Positions 17,315 through 26,907 of a DNA stretch of 64,000 nucleotides are shown in pieces; position 1 is the stretch's first letter; each line of letters starts with the position of its first letter. Origin of the DNA: Capnocytophaga canimorsus (GTDB lineage: Bacteria; Bacteroidota; Bacteroidia; Flavobacteriales; Flavobacteriaceae). The notes beneath the pieces are model-generated. The model did not search any database. It saw only the letters and a program-made list of their open reading frames with translations, and had not been told where the DNA came from. Where the stretch lies: NCBI RefSeq assembly GCF_002302565.1, contig NZ_CP022382.1, positions 1,497,001 through 1,561,000 on the forward strand. Direction: 5' to 3'. Both the position numbers and the translations under genes were made by a program.

Positions 17315-17894
17315 AACGATTTTTAGATTATTGATCAAAACCAAAAATTACGCTATCCTCATCAAGTACTCTCCGTAGTTTTTTAGGGGAGGGGGGGGAT
17401 AATATTTTTTTTTAGTAATTGTTGATTATTGATATATTACATTCTGTAGGCAACTCCTTTTATAACTTTATTGGCTTTCCTATTACTAACATAAATCAAA
17501 AAAAGATTTAACTCAAAAACATTGTACAAATAAACATTTTTCCATCAAATATTACCTTATTCATCAAATGATTTTACATTCTTTTAAGTATAAAATAATT
17601 CCACTCCCCTTTACATTGGTCTCAATTAGACTTTTTCACAATCAAAAATACAACAAACAAGTAACATATTTTCATTTTTGATTCAGTTTTATAATAATTC
17701 ATTTCTATAAAAAGTACATTACACAACACAAAACTCCATGTCTTGTCAAATAAATATTTGCATGACAACCAAGGTACCTATAGAAATCACTGTCCTCAAA
17801 CTATTACACACACTCAAAATAACACAAATTCACAGTTTTTATGAAAAAATCAAGAAAAACCATAGAAATAAACACAAAGATATTTTTTTACCAA
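17315..17894. other. AT-rich gap upstream of the polysaccharide operon
   Basis: About 580 bases between ugd and the broken transferase gene, both on the minus strand. It is very AT-rich. It holds a G-rich tract at 17386-17398 (four G, one A, eight G) and no convincing coding sequence on either strand. The operon promoter probably lies here; isolated minus-strand -7 matches are at 17643-17650 and 17875-17882, but neither has a proper -33 partner. Confidence 0.6.
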
Positions 17895-19217
17895 TCAATT
17901 TACACCCACCTGCACATACTCAAACCCTTTACTCGGCAAATCAAACGAATTATACTGATTCCGCCCATCAAAGATAACTCTTTCTTTGAGAAGTTTTGCT
18001 ATTTCATCAAAATCGGGCGAACGAAATTCTTTCCATTCGGTGAGTAAAAGCATTGCATCGGCACCTTTTAAAGCTTCATATTTGCTTTCTACATATTGAA
18101 TATCTATATCTTTTAAATAAAATATTTTAGCCTCGTGAATGGCTTTAGGGTCATACGCTCGTATTTTAGCTCCTCGTCTGACCAGTTCCTTAATAATGTA
18201 AATAGCAGGAGCCTCACGCATATCATCGGTTTCGGGTTTGAATGAAAGTCCCCAAACCGCAAAAGTTTTCCCTGTCAAATTCTCACCGTACTTGGCAACT
18301 ATTTTCCGTGCGACAACCAACTTTTGTCGGTCGTTTACATTTTCCACAGAAGTAATCAGTTCCGCATTGTACCCGTGTTCTTGGGCAATTTTTGTCAGTG
18401 CTTTTACATCTTTCGGAAAACACGAGCCTCCATAACCACAACCTGGGTAAATAAAACTATATCCAATTCGAGTATCCGAACCTATTCCCAATCGCACTTT
18501 ATTAACATCAGCCCCCACGCGTTCGCAAATATTGGCTATTTCGTTCATAAACGAAATTTTAGTTGCAAGCATTGCATTGGCAGCATACTTGGTCATTTCT
18601 GCCGAACGAATATCCATAGTAATGAAACGTTCATTCTGTTTAAAAAACGAGGAATAGAGCATCCGCATTTTATCAAAAGCATACGGACTTTCAGCACCAA
18701 TCACTACCCTATCGGGCTTCATAAAATCTTCAATAGCTTTCCCTTCCTTTAAAAACTCAGGATTTGAAACCACTTGAAACTCAAATTTCTCGCCTCTTCT
18801 ATCCAATTCGGACTGAATTACGGCTTTTACCTTGTCCCCTGTCCCTATCGGAACGGTCGATTTATCCACAACGATAAGTCTGCCCTGCATTGTCTCTCCG
18901 ATAGATTTAGCTACGGAAAGCACGTATTGTAAGTCCGCCGAGCCATCATCCCCCATCGGTGTACCTACAGCTATAAATACAATTTCAGCTTTTTCGATAG
19001 CTTTCGCCAAATCGGTAGTGAATGACAAATTTTTATTAGCTACATTGGCCAAAACCATAGCTTCAAGACCAGGTTCGTAAATCGGAATAATTCCTTTTTT
19101 TAGGTTTTCTATTTTTTGAGAATTGACATCAACACAAGTAACGGTATTGCCAACTTCGGCAAAACAAGCTCCCGAAACCAACCCTACGTATCCTGTGCCT
19201 ATTACAGCTATCCTCAT
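17895..19217 (-). CDS. ugd: UDP-glucose 6-dehydrogenase
   Basis: Oxidises UDP-glucose to UDP-glucuronate with NAD. The 440-aa protein has the N-terminal Rossmann motif VIGTGYVGL (5-13), GTP/KSTVPIGT segments (119-126), and the catalytic cysteine in GYGGSCFPKD (Cys266). The UDP-binding C-terminal domain is complete, ending in IFDGRNQYN. It has its own promoter (19241-19271) and lies upstream of the polysaccharide genes, for which it could supply glucuronic acid or a precursor. Confidence 0.96.
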   Translation of the reverse strand: MRIAVIGTGYVGLVSGACFAEVGNTVTCVDVNSQKIENLKKGIIPIYEPGLEAMVLANVANKNLSFTTDLAKAIEKAEIVFIAVGTPMGDDGSADLQYVLSVAKSIGETMQGRLIVVDKSTVPIGTGDKVKAVIQSELDRRGEKFEFQVVSNPEFLKEGKAIEDFMKPDRVVIGAESPYAFDKMRMLYSSFFKQNERFITMDIRSAEMTKYAANAMLATKISFMNEIANICERVGADVNKVRLGIGSDTRIGYSFIYPGCGYGGSCFPKDVKALTKIAQEHGYNAELITSVENVNDRQKLVVARKIVAKYGENLTGKTFAVWGLSFKPETDDMREAPAIYIIKELVRRGAKIRAYDPKAIHEAKIFYLKDIDIQYVESKYEALKGADAMLLLTEWKEFRSPDFDEIAKLLKERVIFDGRNQYNSFDLPSKGFEYVQVGVN

Positions 19218-19240
19218 AATTCAACTTAAAATTATTCGCA

Positions 19241-19271
19241 CAAAGGTAGCTTTTTACACTGAAATGACAAA
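19241..19271 (-). promoter_or_regulatory. Promoter of ugd
   Basis: On the minus strand TTTG (19268-19271) and TACCTTTG (19241-19248) are separated by 19 bases, an exact match to the flavobacterial -33/-7 pattern. The -7 box ends 23 bases before the ugd ATG, giving a very short leader. Confidence 0.6.
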
Positions 19272-19331
19272 CTACGAATGAAGTTTATCCAATAAGTTTA
19301 ACAAATGAAAGTAAAAGAAAAAGCAAATTTC

Positions 19332-19339
19332 TATTTTTG
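19332..19339 (+). promoter_or_regulatory. -7 box of the CYTH gene
   Basis: TATTTTTG fits TAnnTTTG and lies 29 bases before the ATG. No good -33 box was found at the usual distance, so this is a partial match. It is back to back with the ugd promoter. Confidence 0.4.
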
Positions 19340-19368
19340 CATTTAAAGTTTTTTTTAGCCAACACATT

Positions 19369-19842
19369 ATGTTACAAGAAATAGAACGTAAATTTTTAGT
19401 AAAGGGAGATTTCAGAAATGAAGTTTTTAAATCTGAACGTATCATCCAAGGATATTTAAGCACTATACCTGAGCGTACAGTACGCATACGCATAAAGGAC
19501 GACAAGGGATATATCACCGTAAAAGGTAGCAGTAGCCCAAACGGAATCAGTCGCTTTGAATGGGAAAAACAAATTCCTTATCAAGAGGCTGAGGCGCTGT
19601 TAAAACTCTGTGAGAAGGGCATTATCGATAAAACTCGACATCTTATAAAAGCAGGTGAACAAACTTTTGAGGTAGATGAATTTCACTGTGAAAACGAAGG
19701 ACTTATCATCGCAGAAATTGAACTTCCCTCTGAAGACAGCACCTTTGAACACCCCGATTGGCTCGGCGAAGAAGTAACTGGAAATAAACGTTATTATAAC
19801 GCCTCGCTAATGAAAAATCCTTATAAAAATTGGGAAAAATAA
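19369..19842 (+). CDS. CYTH-domain protein (inorganic triphosphatase/adenylate cyclase-like fold)
   Basis: A 157-aa protein that is a single CYTH domain. It starts with the defining ExExK motif (EIERKF at residues 3-8), followed by RTVRIRIKDDKGYITVKG, which lines the triphosphate tunnel, and ends with acidic strands (IIAEIELPSED). Bacterial single-domain members hydrolyse tripolyphosphate or nucleoside triphosphates; the substrate cannot be read from sequence. It is divergent from ugd and followed by lepA with its own -7 box, so it is probably monocistronic. Confidence 0.9.
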   Translation: MLQEIERKFLVKGDFRNEVFKSERIIQGYLSTIPERTVRIRIKDDKGYITVKGSSSPNGISRFEWEKQIPYQEAEALLKLCEKGIIDKTRHLIKAGEQTFEVDEFHCENEGLIIAEIELPSEDSTFEHPDWLGEEVTGNKRYYNASLMKNPYKNWEK

Positions 19843-19898
19843 TACTTCCAAAAAACTAATTAGTTGATTTTTCTAATTTTTCCTTTGCACTTTTTTAT

Positions 19899-19906
19899 TA
19901 TATTTG
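19899..19906 (+). promoter_or_regulatory. -7 box of lepA
   Basis: TATATTTG matches the TAnnTTTG consensus and lies 29 bases before the ATG at 19936. It lies downstream of the alternative start at 19864, which supports the shorter lepA start. No -33 box at standard spacing was identified. Confidence 0.45.
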
Positions 19907-19935
19907 CCAATTACAACAATTTGAAAACAAGAGAA

Positions 19936-21732
19936 ATGAAAAACATACGCAATTTTTGCATTATCGCACACATCGACCACGGAAAAAGTACCCTTGCTGA
20001 CCGACTTTTGGACTTTACCAAAACCGTTACCGAACGCGAAAAACAAGACCAACTCCTTGATAATATGGACTTAGAACGTGAGCGAGGTATTACCATCAAA
20101 TCACACGCTATCCAAATGGAGTACGAGTACAAAGGTGAAACGTACATTCTGAACCTTATCGACACCCCTGGTCACGTGGATTTCTCGTATGAAGTGTCGC
20201 GTTCCATTGCTGCGTGTGAGGGAGCTTTGCTGATTGTCGATGCTGCACAAAGTATTCAAGCTCAGACTATTTCCAACCTGTATTTGGCTCTAGAAAATGA
20301 TTTGGAAATTATTCCTATCTTAAATAAAATCGACCTTCCTTCGGCAAATCCGGAAGAAGTAAAAGACGATATTGTTGATTTGCTTGGCTGTGACCCTGAT
20401 GATATTATCCCTGCTTCTGGGAAAACAGGTCTAGGCGTCGAGCAAATCCTCGAAGCTATCATCGAACGCATTCCTGCCCCAAAAGGCGACCCTGATTCAC
20501 CGCTTCAAGCACTGATTTTCGATTCGGTGTACAATCCGTTTCGTGGTGTGGAAACATATTTCCGTGTGATGAATGGAGAAATCCGTAAAGGTCAGAAAAT
20601 CAAATTTATGTCTACTGGAAAAACGTATGATGCCGACGAGGTAGGGACGCTCAAACTCAATCAAGTAGCCAAACAATCTGTAAAAACGGGCGATGTGGGT
20701 TACCTCATTACTGGAATAAAAGATGCTCGTGAGGTAAAGGTGGGCGATACGATTACTTCGGCAGTAAATGGCTGTTCTGAAATCATTGACGGATTTGAAG
20801 ATGTAAAACCGATGGTATTTGCTGGAATTTATCCTGTTGATACTGAGGATTATGAGGAACTTCGAGCTTCGATGGAAAAACTGCAACTTAACGATGCATC
20901 GCTGGTTTTCACTCCTGAAAGTTCAGCAGCATTGGGCTTCGGCTTCCGTTGTGGTTTCCTCGGAATGTTGCATTTGGAAATCATTCAGGAAAGATTGGAA
21001 CGCGAGTTCGATATGACCGTAATTACTACCGTTCCGAACGTTAGTTACTTGGCTTACACGAAGAAAGACCCTGAAACGCCTATCGTAGTGAATAACCCGT
21101 CTGACCTTCCCGACCCGTCGAAATTGGACCGAGTGGAAGAGCCTTACATCAAAGCATCGGTAATTACCAAAGCGGATTTTGTGGGGCAAGTGATGTCGCT
21201 TTGTATCGAAAAACGTGGGCAAATTACTAATCAAACATATTTAACTCCCGAACGTGTGGAACTAAATTTTGATATGCCACTGGCGGAAATCGTGTTTGAT
21301 TTTTACGACCGATTAAAAACAGTATCAAAAGGTTATGCTTCGTTTGATTATTCGCCTATCGGAATGAGAGCTTCTAATTTGGTGAAAGTCGATGTGCTTA
21401 TCAATGCCAATTCAGTAGACGCCTTATCAGCTTTGATTCACGCCGATAATGCGTACAATATCGGAAAGAAAATGTGTGAAAAACTCCGCGAACTAATTCC
21501 ACGTCAGCAGTTTGATATTCCGATTCAGGCAGCAATTGGGGCAAAAATCATCGCTCGTGAAACCATCAAAGCCCTCCGTAAAGACGTTACTGCCAAATGT
21601 TACGGTGGAGACATCTCGCGTAAACGTAAACTCCTTGAAAAACAGAAGAAAGGTAAAAAACGTATGCGCCAAATCGGAAATGTAGAAGTACCACAATCAG
21701 CATTTATGGCGGTACTGAAGCTGAATGACTAA
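19936..21732 (+). CDS. lepA: Elongation factor 4 (LepA)
   Basis: A translational GTPase that acts on stalled or mis-translocated ribosomes. From the ATG at 19936 the protein is 598 aa, the standard LepA length; an upstream in-frame ATG (19864) would add 24 hydrophobic residues not found in the family and would precede the -7 box. GTPase motifs are complete: AHIDHGKST (11-19), RERGITI, DTPGH and NKID. The LepA-specific C-terminal domain ends [23 protein letters not shown]. Confidence 0.97.
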   Translation: MKNIRNFCIIAHIDHGKSTLADRLLDFTKTVTEREKQDQLLDNMDLERERGITIKSHAIQMEYEYKGETYILNLIDTPGHVDFSYEVSRSIAACEGALLIVDAAQSIQAQTISNLYLALENDLEIIPILNKIDLPSANPEEVKDDIVDLLGCDPDDIIPASGKTGLGVEQILEAIIERIPAPKGDPDSPLQALIFDSVYNPFRGVETYFRVMNGEIRKGQKIKFMSTGKTYDADEVGTLKLNQVAKQSVKTGDVGYLITGIKDAREVKVGDTITSAVNGCSEIIDGFEDVKPMVFAGIYPVDTEDYEELRASMEKLQLNDASLVFTPESSAALGFGFRCGFLGMLHLEIIQERLEREFDMTVITTVPNVSYLAYTKKDPETPIVVNNPSDLPDPSKLDRVEEPYIKASVITKADFVGQVMSLCIEKRGQITNQTYLTPERVELNFDMPLAEIVFDFYDRLKTVSKGYASFDYSPIGMRASNLVKVDVLINANSVDALSALIHADNAYNIGKKMCEKLRELIPRQQFDIPIQAAIGAKIIARETIKALRKDVTAKCYGGDISRKRKLLEKQKKGKKRMRQIGNVEVPQSAFMAVLKLND

Positions 21733-21803
21733 ACGGTAGCACGGTTGGGCAAAAAATATAGTTGAATCTGAGGATTGGAAAAATTGTAACTAAAATAACT
21801 ATT

Positions 21804-22346
21804 ATGAGAAATTTATATATTTTTACTATTCTTATGCTTTGTATATTTATTAGTTGTGGTCAATCTAATAAGAAACATTCATCTGATAAGGAAATTATAG
21901 GAGGCACTTATTGTGCTGAAATAGAATATTACAACCCTAAGACAGGAACCCGTAGCACCTATACTTTAGATGTGGAAGTGGAGGATGGAGAGTTAGTAAA
22001 AATCTATTGGTCTAATGGAGGTTGGTTAGATGAAACTCACTTTGTTTCTCAAGATATTACTGATGGATATTGCTCTTTTACAAGTGATAAAGGATATGAA
22101 TATGAAGTAACTTTAACGGAAAAAGGAGGGGGATGTGGAGATGATTCGTATGATTTATCAAGAGAAATAGAAGAAGATGAGGAAGCTATAACTTGTCCAG
22201 AATGTGGAGATGAAAAAGATTTCACGGATGAATACTGTTCTTTTTGTGAAAGGAAATTTAAATGTCCAGAATGTGGAGATAGAAAACATAAGTATGATGA
22301 TTTATGTTATTATTGTCAATCAAAAGTTGATGAAGAAGAGAGATAA
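21804..22346 (+). CDS. Lipoprotein with two C-terminal zinc ribbons
   Basis: From the ATG at 21804 the protein is 180 aa and begins with a lipoprotein signal (MRNLYIFTILMLCIFISC, acylated Cys18). A beta-rich middle region follows (residues about 30-130). The C-terminus has two CPECG...CxxC zinc ribbons, CPECGDEKDFTDEYCSFC and CPECGDRKHKYDDLCYYC, about 20 residues apart. Zinc ribbons are normally cytoplasmic, so an exported form is unusual. A longer in-frame start at 21762 would bury the signal. I do not recognise a function; no neighbour explains it. Confidence 0.75.
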   Translation: MRNLYIFTILMLCIFISCGQSNKKHSSDKEIIGGTYCAEIEYYNPKTGTRSTYTLDVEVEDGELVKIYWSNGGWLDETHFVSQDITDGYCSFTSDKGYEYEVTLTEKGGGCGDDSYDLSREIEEDEEAITCPECGDEKDFTDEYCSFCERKFKCPECGDRKHKYDDLCYYCQSKVDEEER

Positions 22347-22479
22347 TTGCCCATAAATATGACGTTATGTGTTTTTTATAAATTCAAAAAATTGTATCAA
22401 GGGCAGTGAAATTTATTTTTAAAAAAGTAGAAAAATAGAGCGAAAATTTTAAATCAGTAACCCATTAATACCATATATT

Positions 22480-22869
22480 ATGCCAGTAAAGTACAATGTC
22501 GTGGGACGCAAGAACCCACAGAAGCCGAACGAGGCTCCGAAGTTTTATGCCAGTGCCAAAGCCGATGGCGAAATCACCCTAAAGGCAATCGCTAAAGAAA
22601 TAGCAACGGGTTCGACTACTGTTTCGGATACCGACGTATTGGCAACGCTTAACGAACTTACGAAAGTGCTTATAAAACACCTCTCTAATGGAGAAATCGT
22701 CAAATTTGGTGATTTTGGAAGTTTCCAAATAACCATCACCAGCGAGGGTGTGGACGACGAAAAGAAATTTACCGCAGCCAACATCAAAGGAAACAAAATC
22801 CAGTTCCGCCCAGGTACTGACCTTAAAGAAATGCTTGCTACCGTAAAATACGAAAAGTACAAAAAATAA
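22480..22869 (+). CDS. HU-HIG family DNA-binding protein
   Basis: A 129-aa histone-like protein of the Bacteroidota HU-HIG group. It begins MPVKYNVVGRKNPQKPNEAPKF-like, the characteristic extension, then the HU core with EIATGSTTVSDTDVLATLNELT and the DNA-arm region VKFGDFGSFQITI. It lacks the basic tail of some homologues. Such proteins bind DNA as dimers and shape the nucleoid. It is a single gene followed by an unusually long RNA hairpin (22892-22931). Confidence 0.88.
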   Translation: MPVKYNVVGRKNPQKPNEAPKFYASAKADGEITLKAIAKEIATGSTTVSDTDVLATLNELTKVLIKHLSNGEIVKFGDFGSFQITITSEGVDDEKKFTAANIKGNKIQFRPGTDLKEMLATVKYEKYKK

Positions 22870-22891
22870 ATCGCAATCTGTCAGAAACTTA

Positions 22892-22931
22892 AACAGGTAC
22901 GCTTTCGTTAAGAAACGGGAGCGTACCTGTT
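22892..22931 (+). terminator. Very long hairpin after the HU-like gene
   Basis: An 18-bp stem (ACAGGTACGCTTTCGTT from 22893, paired with AACGGGAGCGTACCTGT) with two G-T pairs and an AAGA tetraloop, 22 bases after the stop codon. No long T-run follows (TTGTTTG), so it may be a terminator, an mRNA-stabilising structure or a protein target rather than a textbook terminator. Confidence 0.55.
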
Positions 22932-22936
22932 GTTTG

Positions 22937-22952
22937 ATAGGTACGTACCTAT
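22937..22952. repeat. Perfect 16-bp palindrome ATAGGTACGTACCTAT
   Basis: It begins five bases after the long hairpin and shares the word GGTACG with its arms. A second imperfect hairpin (GCCACCAC / GTGGTTGGC, one bulge) follows at about 22993-23017. The symmetry could be an operator or a binding site for the HU-like protein; there is no direct proof. Confidence 0.5.
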
Positions 22953-23112
22953 TAAGCAATGGGTGCGTATGCGTTAAGCTATTGATGCGACAAGCCACCA
23001 CAATCGGGTGGTTGGCATTCAATCGAACAAACATAAAAGACAAAGTGATTTTATAAATGAAGATAAAATTCGGTCATTGGTAATCGTAATCTGAAACTTT
23101 CAATTTAATTGT

Positions 23113-25998
23113 ATGACGCCCAGTATAAAACAAAACTACTTACTTTGCTTCGATTTGAGTTTCGATACCGATTTTGAGCTGTTTCTGCCCACAGCGTATC
23201 TGACCTATCGTAGCGGAAAAGCCCTTTATATCTTTAAAAAAGCTACAGACAGCGTACTGCAAACTTTGTCCGAACTATCGCTTTCACAAGAAGAAAATAG
23301 CCTTTTACAGCTTACCCAAAGTCTGCAACGTGAAGTATTGTTAAAGAAGTTTTTGAAAAATAAGAGTAAACTCCAATGGAGCGCTTCTTTATACGATGAT
23401 TCCAGCAAAAAACAATATATCAAAGATTACGTTGAGGAAAAAACGCATAAAATACTGGAAACCATAAGCCGTGAGCAACTACTTCTGACCGTAAACGCAC
23501 AACATCATAAAGAAATACAAGCCTTTGAAATCCACCCCAAAGCCAAGCAAATCACTCCCTTTCTGGAGTTTAAAAAAACGCCAACAGCCATTCATTACCG
23601 AATGTATTTGCTTGACGGACAAACAAAAATAGCTCCGTACAAACAAAATATAGCCCTGCTTAACAATAAATATTCTTGGATTGCCATTGGCGGACATTTA
23701 GCCCAATTGGAAAACATAAAACCAGTGCATCTCAAGGGGTTTCTGAGCAAAGAAACCATTGAAATTCCGCAAAAAACCATTGGGGTTTATTTTGAGAAAT
23801 TCCTAAAAGAAATTCTCAAAAAAGTAAGCATTCATCCGATTGGCTTTGAAGTCCTGACCCAAAACGAACTTAAAGGCGTAAGTATTTTTCTTTCACACGA
23901 TTTTTTCATCAACACCTATAAAGTTTACCTTCGATGGGATTATCAGGGGCATTATTTTTTCAGTAACGAACGGAAATCTTCCTTTTCAAGTTTGATTCAA
24001 CAGCAAGAAAATGACCTACAAATCATACAATTCAAACGCAACCAAAAGCAAGAAGAACCTTACATCAAAGCTCTAAAAAACATCGGGTTACGTTATGAGT
24101 CAGGTTGGTTAGTGGCTCCGCCAGAATCCGCCAATCTTTGGGTGTTAGAAACCCTCATTGAGCATAAATCATCATTAGAAATGGCTGGGTTTGACCTGAC
24201 CCACCTTCGTCTGAACGACAAAAAAATAAATCTGGTTTTACCAAAAATAGAAACCGCTCTTACCCAAGAGGGTAACGATTGGTTCGATATTCATATCACA
24301 ATCAAACAGGGCGATTATCAGTTTGATTTCAAGGATTTAATTAAAAATTTAAAAGAGAATAATCCCATTTTTGAGTTGCCCGACGGCAGTGTTTTCATCA
24401 TTCCTCAGGCGTGGTTCAGCAAATATGGCACTTTGGCTAAATTTACCAAAACCGAGCAGGGCAAAACGCGTCTTGCCAAAAACAATTTCGCACTACTTGG
24501 TGAACTCCCTGAATTACAACCTCAATCCTTGAAAACTAACATCAGTTATACCCCTTCACCACGACTGAAAGCCACTTTACGCCCGTATCAGCAAGAGGGT
24601 GTACGTTGGCTTTTAGAACATTATCACAACGGATTAGGAGCTTGCCTTGCCGATGATATGGGGCTAGGAAAAACCCTGCAAACCATAGCCTTATTAGTTG
24701 CTGTTCACGACTATCTTCCAGAGGAGGAAGTCGGGCAAATGACTCTTTTTGCTGAAGTAGAAAAACAAAAACAAGCGCTTCGGGCATTGGTAATTTTACC
24801 TTCTTCATTGGTATTCAATTGGTATGATGAAACCAAACGCTTTGCACCACATTTCAAGTGTATTCAGTATATCGGAAACAATCGCAAACGTATTACATCA
24901 AGACTTATCAATTATGATGTGGTTTTTACCACCTATCATACCATTACGCGTGATATGAGCTTATTGCAGAAATTAGATTTTCGTTACATTATTTTAGATG
25001 AAAGTCAGCGCATTAAAAACAAAGATTCACAGTCCTTTAAGGCTATCGGAAGCCTACGTGGCTCACATAAAATATCGCTTAGTGGTACACCTATCGAAAA
25101 TTCACTGAGCGACTTATGGGCGCAAATGCAGTTTATCAATCCGAATATTTTAGGGAGTTTTTCACACTTCTCCAATTATTTTAAAAACGGCATTGAAAAA
25201 CGGCAAGACCCTATCGTTTTGGAAGAATTAAAAACCATTATTAGTCCGTTTTTACTCAGAAGAACCAAAGAGCAAGTTTTGGAAGATTTGCCCGAAATGA
25301 CCGAACAAATTGCCTACTGTGAGCTTACTGCTGAACAGCAAAAATGGTACGAATCCGAAAAGTCAAAAGCCCGAAATGCACTACTTAAAGTGGATAAGTC
25401 AGTACTGACCACACACGCTCTAAACATACTAATGCGACTTAGGCAAATCAGCAACCATCCTCAACTCATTGACCCACAAAGCCCTATTACTTCTGGAAAA
25501 TACCAAGAGGTTGTTAGCCATTTGGAAGCTTTAATTCAATCAAAGCAAAAAGCCCTTATTTTCAGTTCTTTTGTCAAACATTTAGCTATTTTTCAGGCGT
25601 GGTGTGAAGACAAGGGCATACGCTATTCTACGCTCACAGGTGAGGTTCGCCCCGAGATGCGAAAAGAGCAAGTCACTCAATTCCAAGAAGAAGCCGAAGT
25701 ACAATTCTTCTTTATTTCATTAAAAACGGGAGAAGTAGGGTTAAATCTCACAGCGGCGTCACACGTTTTTTTACTCGACCCGTGGTGGAATCCGTTTTCA
25801 GAAAAACAAGCCATCGGGAGGGCACACCGCATCGGGCAACAAAATAAGGTAAACGTTATTCGGTTTGTTACCAAAGACACCGTTGAGGAGAAAATCATCC
25901 GCCTACAACAATCTAAAAAAGCACTTTCGCAAAGTATCATTCAGGAAAATATAATCATCAAAGATGTTATTGACAATATCGAAAGTATTTTGATGTAA
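23113..25998 (+). CDS. SNF2-family DNA helicase/translocase
   Basis: A 961-aa protein with an N-terminal region of about 480 aa that I cannot assign to a named domain, and a C-terminal Swi2/Snf2 ATPase. Walker A is DDMGLGKT (Lys520), motif II is DESQ instead of DEAH/DEAQ, motif III region is LSGTPIENSLSDLWAQMQF, and motifs V-VI are KTGEVGLNLTAASHVFLLDPWW and QAIGRAHRIGQ. Enzymes of this bacterial type remodel protein-DNA or RNA polymerase complexes. No methyltransferase or nuclease is adjacent, so a defence role is not indicated. It converges with the next gene with only 10 bases between stops. Confidence 0.93.
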   Translation: MTPSIKQNYLLCFDLSFDTDFELFLPTAYLTYRSGKALYIFKKATDSVLQTLSELSLSQEENSLLQLTQSLQREVLLKKFLKNKSKLQWSASLYDDSSKKQYIKDYVEEKTHKILETISREQLLLTVNAQHHKEIQAFEIHPKAKQITPFLEFKKTPTAIHYRMYLLDGQTKIAPYKQNIALLNNKYSWIAIGGHLAQLENIKPVHLKGFLSKETIEIPQKTIGVYFEKFLKEILKKVSIHPIGFEVLTQNELKGVSIFLSHDFFINTYKVYLRWDYQGHYFFSNERKSSFSSLIQQQENDLQIIQFKRNQKQEEPYIKALKNIGLRYESGWLVAPPESANLWVLETLIEHKSSLEMAGFDLTHLRLNDKKINLVLPKIETALTQEGNDWFDIHITIKQGDYQFDFKDLIKNLKENNPIFELPDGSVFIIPQAWFSKYGTLAKFTKTEQGKTRLAKNNFALLGELPELQPQSLKTNISYTPSPRLKATLRPYQQEGVRWLLEHYHNGLGACLADDMGLGKTLQTIALLVAVHDYLPEEEVGQMTLFAEVEKQKQALRALVILPSSLVFNWYDETKRFAPHFKCIQYIGNNRKRITSRLINYDVVFTTYHTITRDMSLLQKLDFRYIILDESQRIKNKDSQSFKAIGSLRGSHKISLSGTPIENSLSDLWAQMQFINPNILGSFSHFSNYFKNGIEKRQDPIVLEELKTIISPFLLRRTKEQVLEDLPEMTEQIAYCELTAEQQKWYESEKSKARNALLKVDKSVLTTHALNILMRLRQISNHPQLIDPQSPITSGKYQEVVSHLEALIQSKQKALIFSSFVKHLAIFQAWCEDKGIRYSTLTGEVRPEMRKEQVTQFQEEAEVQFFFISLKTGEVGLNLTAASHVFLLDPWWNPFSEKQAIGRAHRIGQQNKVNVIRFVTKDTVEEKIIRLQQSKKALSQSIIQENIIIKDVIDNIESILM

Positions 25999-26008
25999 CT
26001 ATTAGTGG

Positions 26009-26734
26009 TTACTGATTTTCATTCCAATAGTAACTATCTGGATAGAGACGCTTTCCGAAGATATCAGTCCCCACACGTACAATAGTAGCGCCTTCTTCTA
26101 TGGCAATTTCTAAATCGCCACTCATCCCCATAGAAAGCTCCGTCATCGCTACGTTTTCAATCTGTAGGTCTTTGATTTGTAGTTGAATATCTTTAAGCAA
26201 TCGGAAACATTTACGTACTTTTTCAGCATCATCGCTAAAAAGCCCTATAGTCATTAATCCTTTAATTTTTAACGTATTTAATTGAGCTACTTTCTTTACC
26301 AAATCGACCACTCCCTCAGGTTGTACCCCAAATTTACTTTCTTCGTTTGAGGTATTTACCTGAATTAAAACATCAAGTGTTCTATTTTGATTTTGAAGAC
26401 GTTGGTGCATTTTTTCTGCCAAATCATAACGGTCTAACGATTGTACACAACTTACATCGTATCTTAAAATTTCTTTGATTTTATTGGTTTGTAAATGCCC
26501 AATGAAATGATTGGTATGCTGAACATCTTTCAAGGCTTCGTACTTTTCCTTAAGTTCTTGTACCCGATTTTCGGCAATTAGGGTATAACCCGCTTCTAAA
26601 GCTATTTTAATCCGTTCATGAGTAACCGTTTTGGTAGCTAATAATAACTTTACCTCTTGTGGTTTTCTTCCACTTTTTAAGCAAGCTCTATTTATTCGTT
26701 GCTGTACAACTTCAATATTTTTAAGAATTTCCAT
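26009..26734 (-). CDS. yggS: YggS/PLPBP family pyridoxal-phosphate-binding protein
   Basis: A PLP carrier and homeostasis protein with an alanine-racemase-like barrel and no known catalytic activity. The 241-aa sequence has the PLP lysine in LLLATKTV, the family block FIGHLQTNKIKEIL, VLIQVNTSNEESKFG, and the phosphate-binding end LSMGMSGDLEIAIEEGATIVRVGT. Length is slightly above the usual 220-235 aa. It stands alone, convergent to the SNF2 gene. Confidence 0.93.
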   Translation of the reverse strand: MEILKNIEVVQQRINRACLKSGRKPQEVKLLLATKTVTHERIKIALEAGYTLIAENRVQELKEKYEALKDVQHTNHFIGHLQTNKIKEILRYDVSCVQSLDRYDLAEKMHQRLQNQNRTLDVLIQVNTSNEESKFGVQPEGVVDLVKKVAQLNTLKIKGLMTIGLFSDDAEKVRKCFRLLKDIQLQIKDLQIENVAMTELSMGMSGDLEIAIEEGATIVRVGTDIFGKRLYPDSYYWNENQ

Positions 26735-26907
26735 AAGAATAAAAAACTCAGATTTCTTACCAAAAAGAAATTATTTTTTGAAAAAGAACCATTTACAAAC
26801 GCTTTTTTGAAACCAAAACACTCATAAAACACTTCATTTGAAAAAAATACTTGTTTCCGAGCAATAAATAAACTTTGTTAGACCCATAATAATTATGAAT
26901 GAAATAA

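Noticed and set aside
17738..18047. Two overlapping plus-strand frames between the operon and ugd
   Set aside because: Low-complexity composition, no recognisable family, and one overlaps the 3' end of ugd.
19864..19935. Longer N-terminus for LepA starting at 19864
   Set aside because: It adds 24 hydrophobic residues foreign to the family and precedes the likely -7 box at 19899-19906; the ATG at 19936 gives standard length.
23113..25998. SNF2 helicase as part of a defence island
   Set aside because: No methyltransferase, nuclease or other defence gene is adjacent; neighbours are an HU-like protein and a YggS-type protein.
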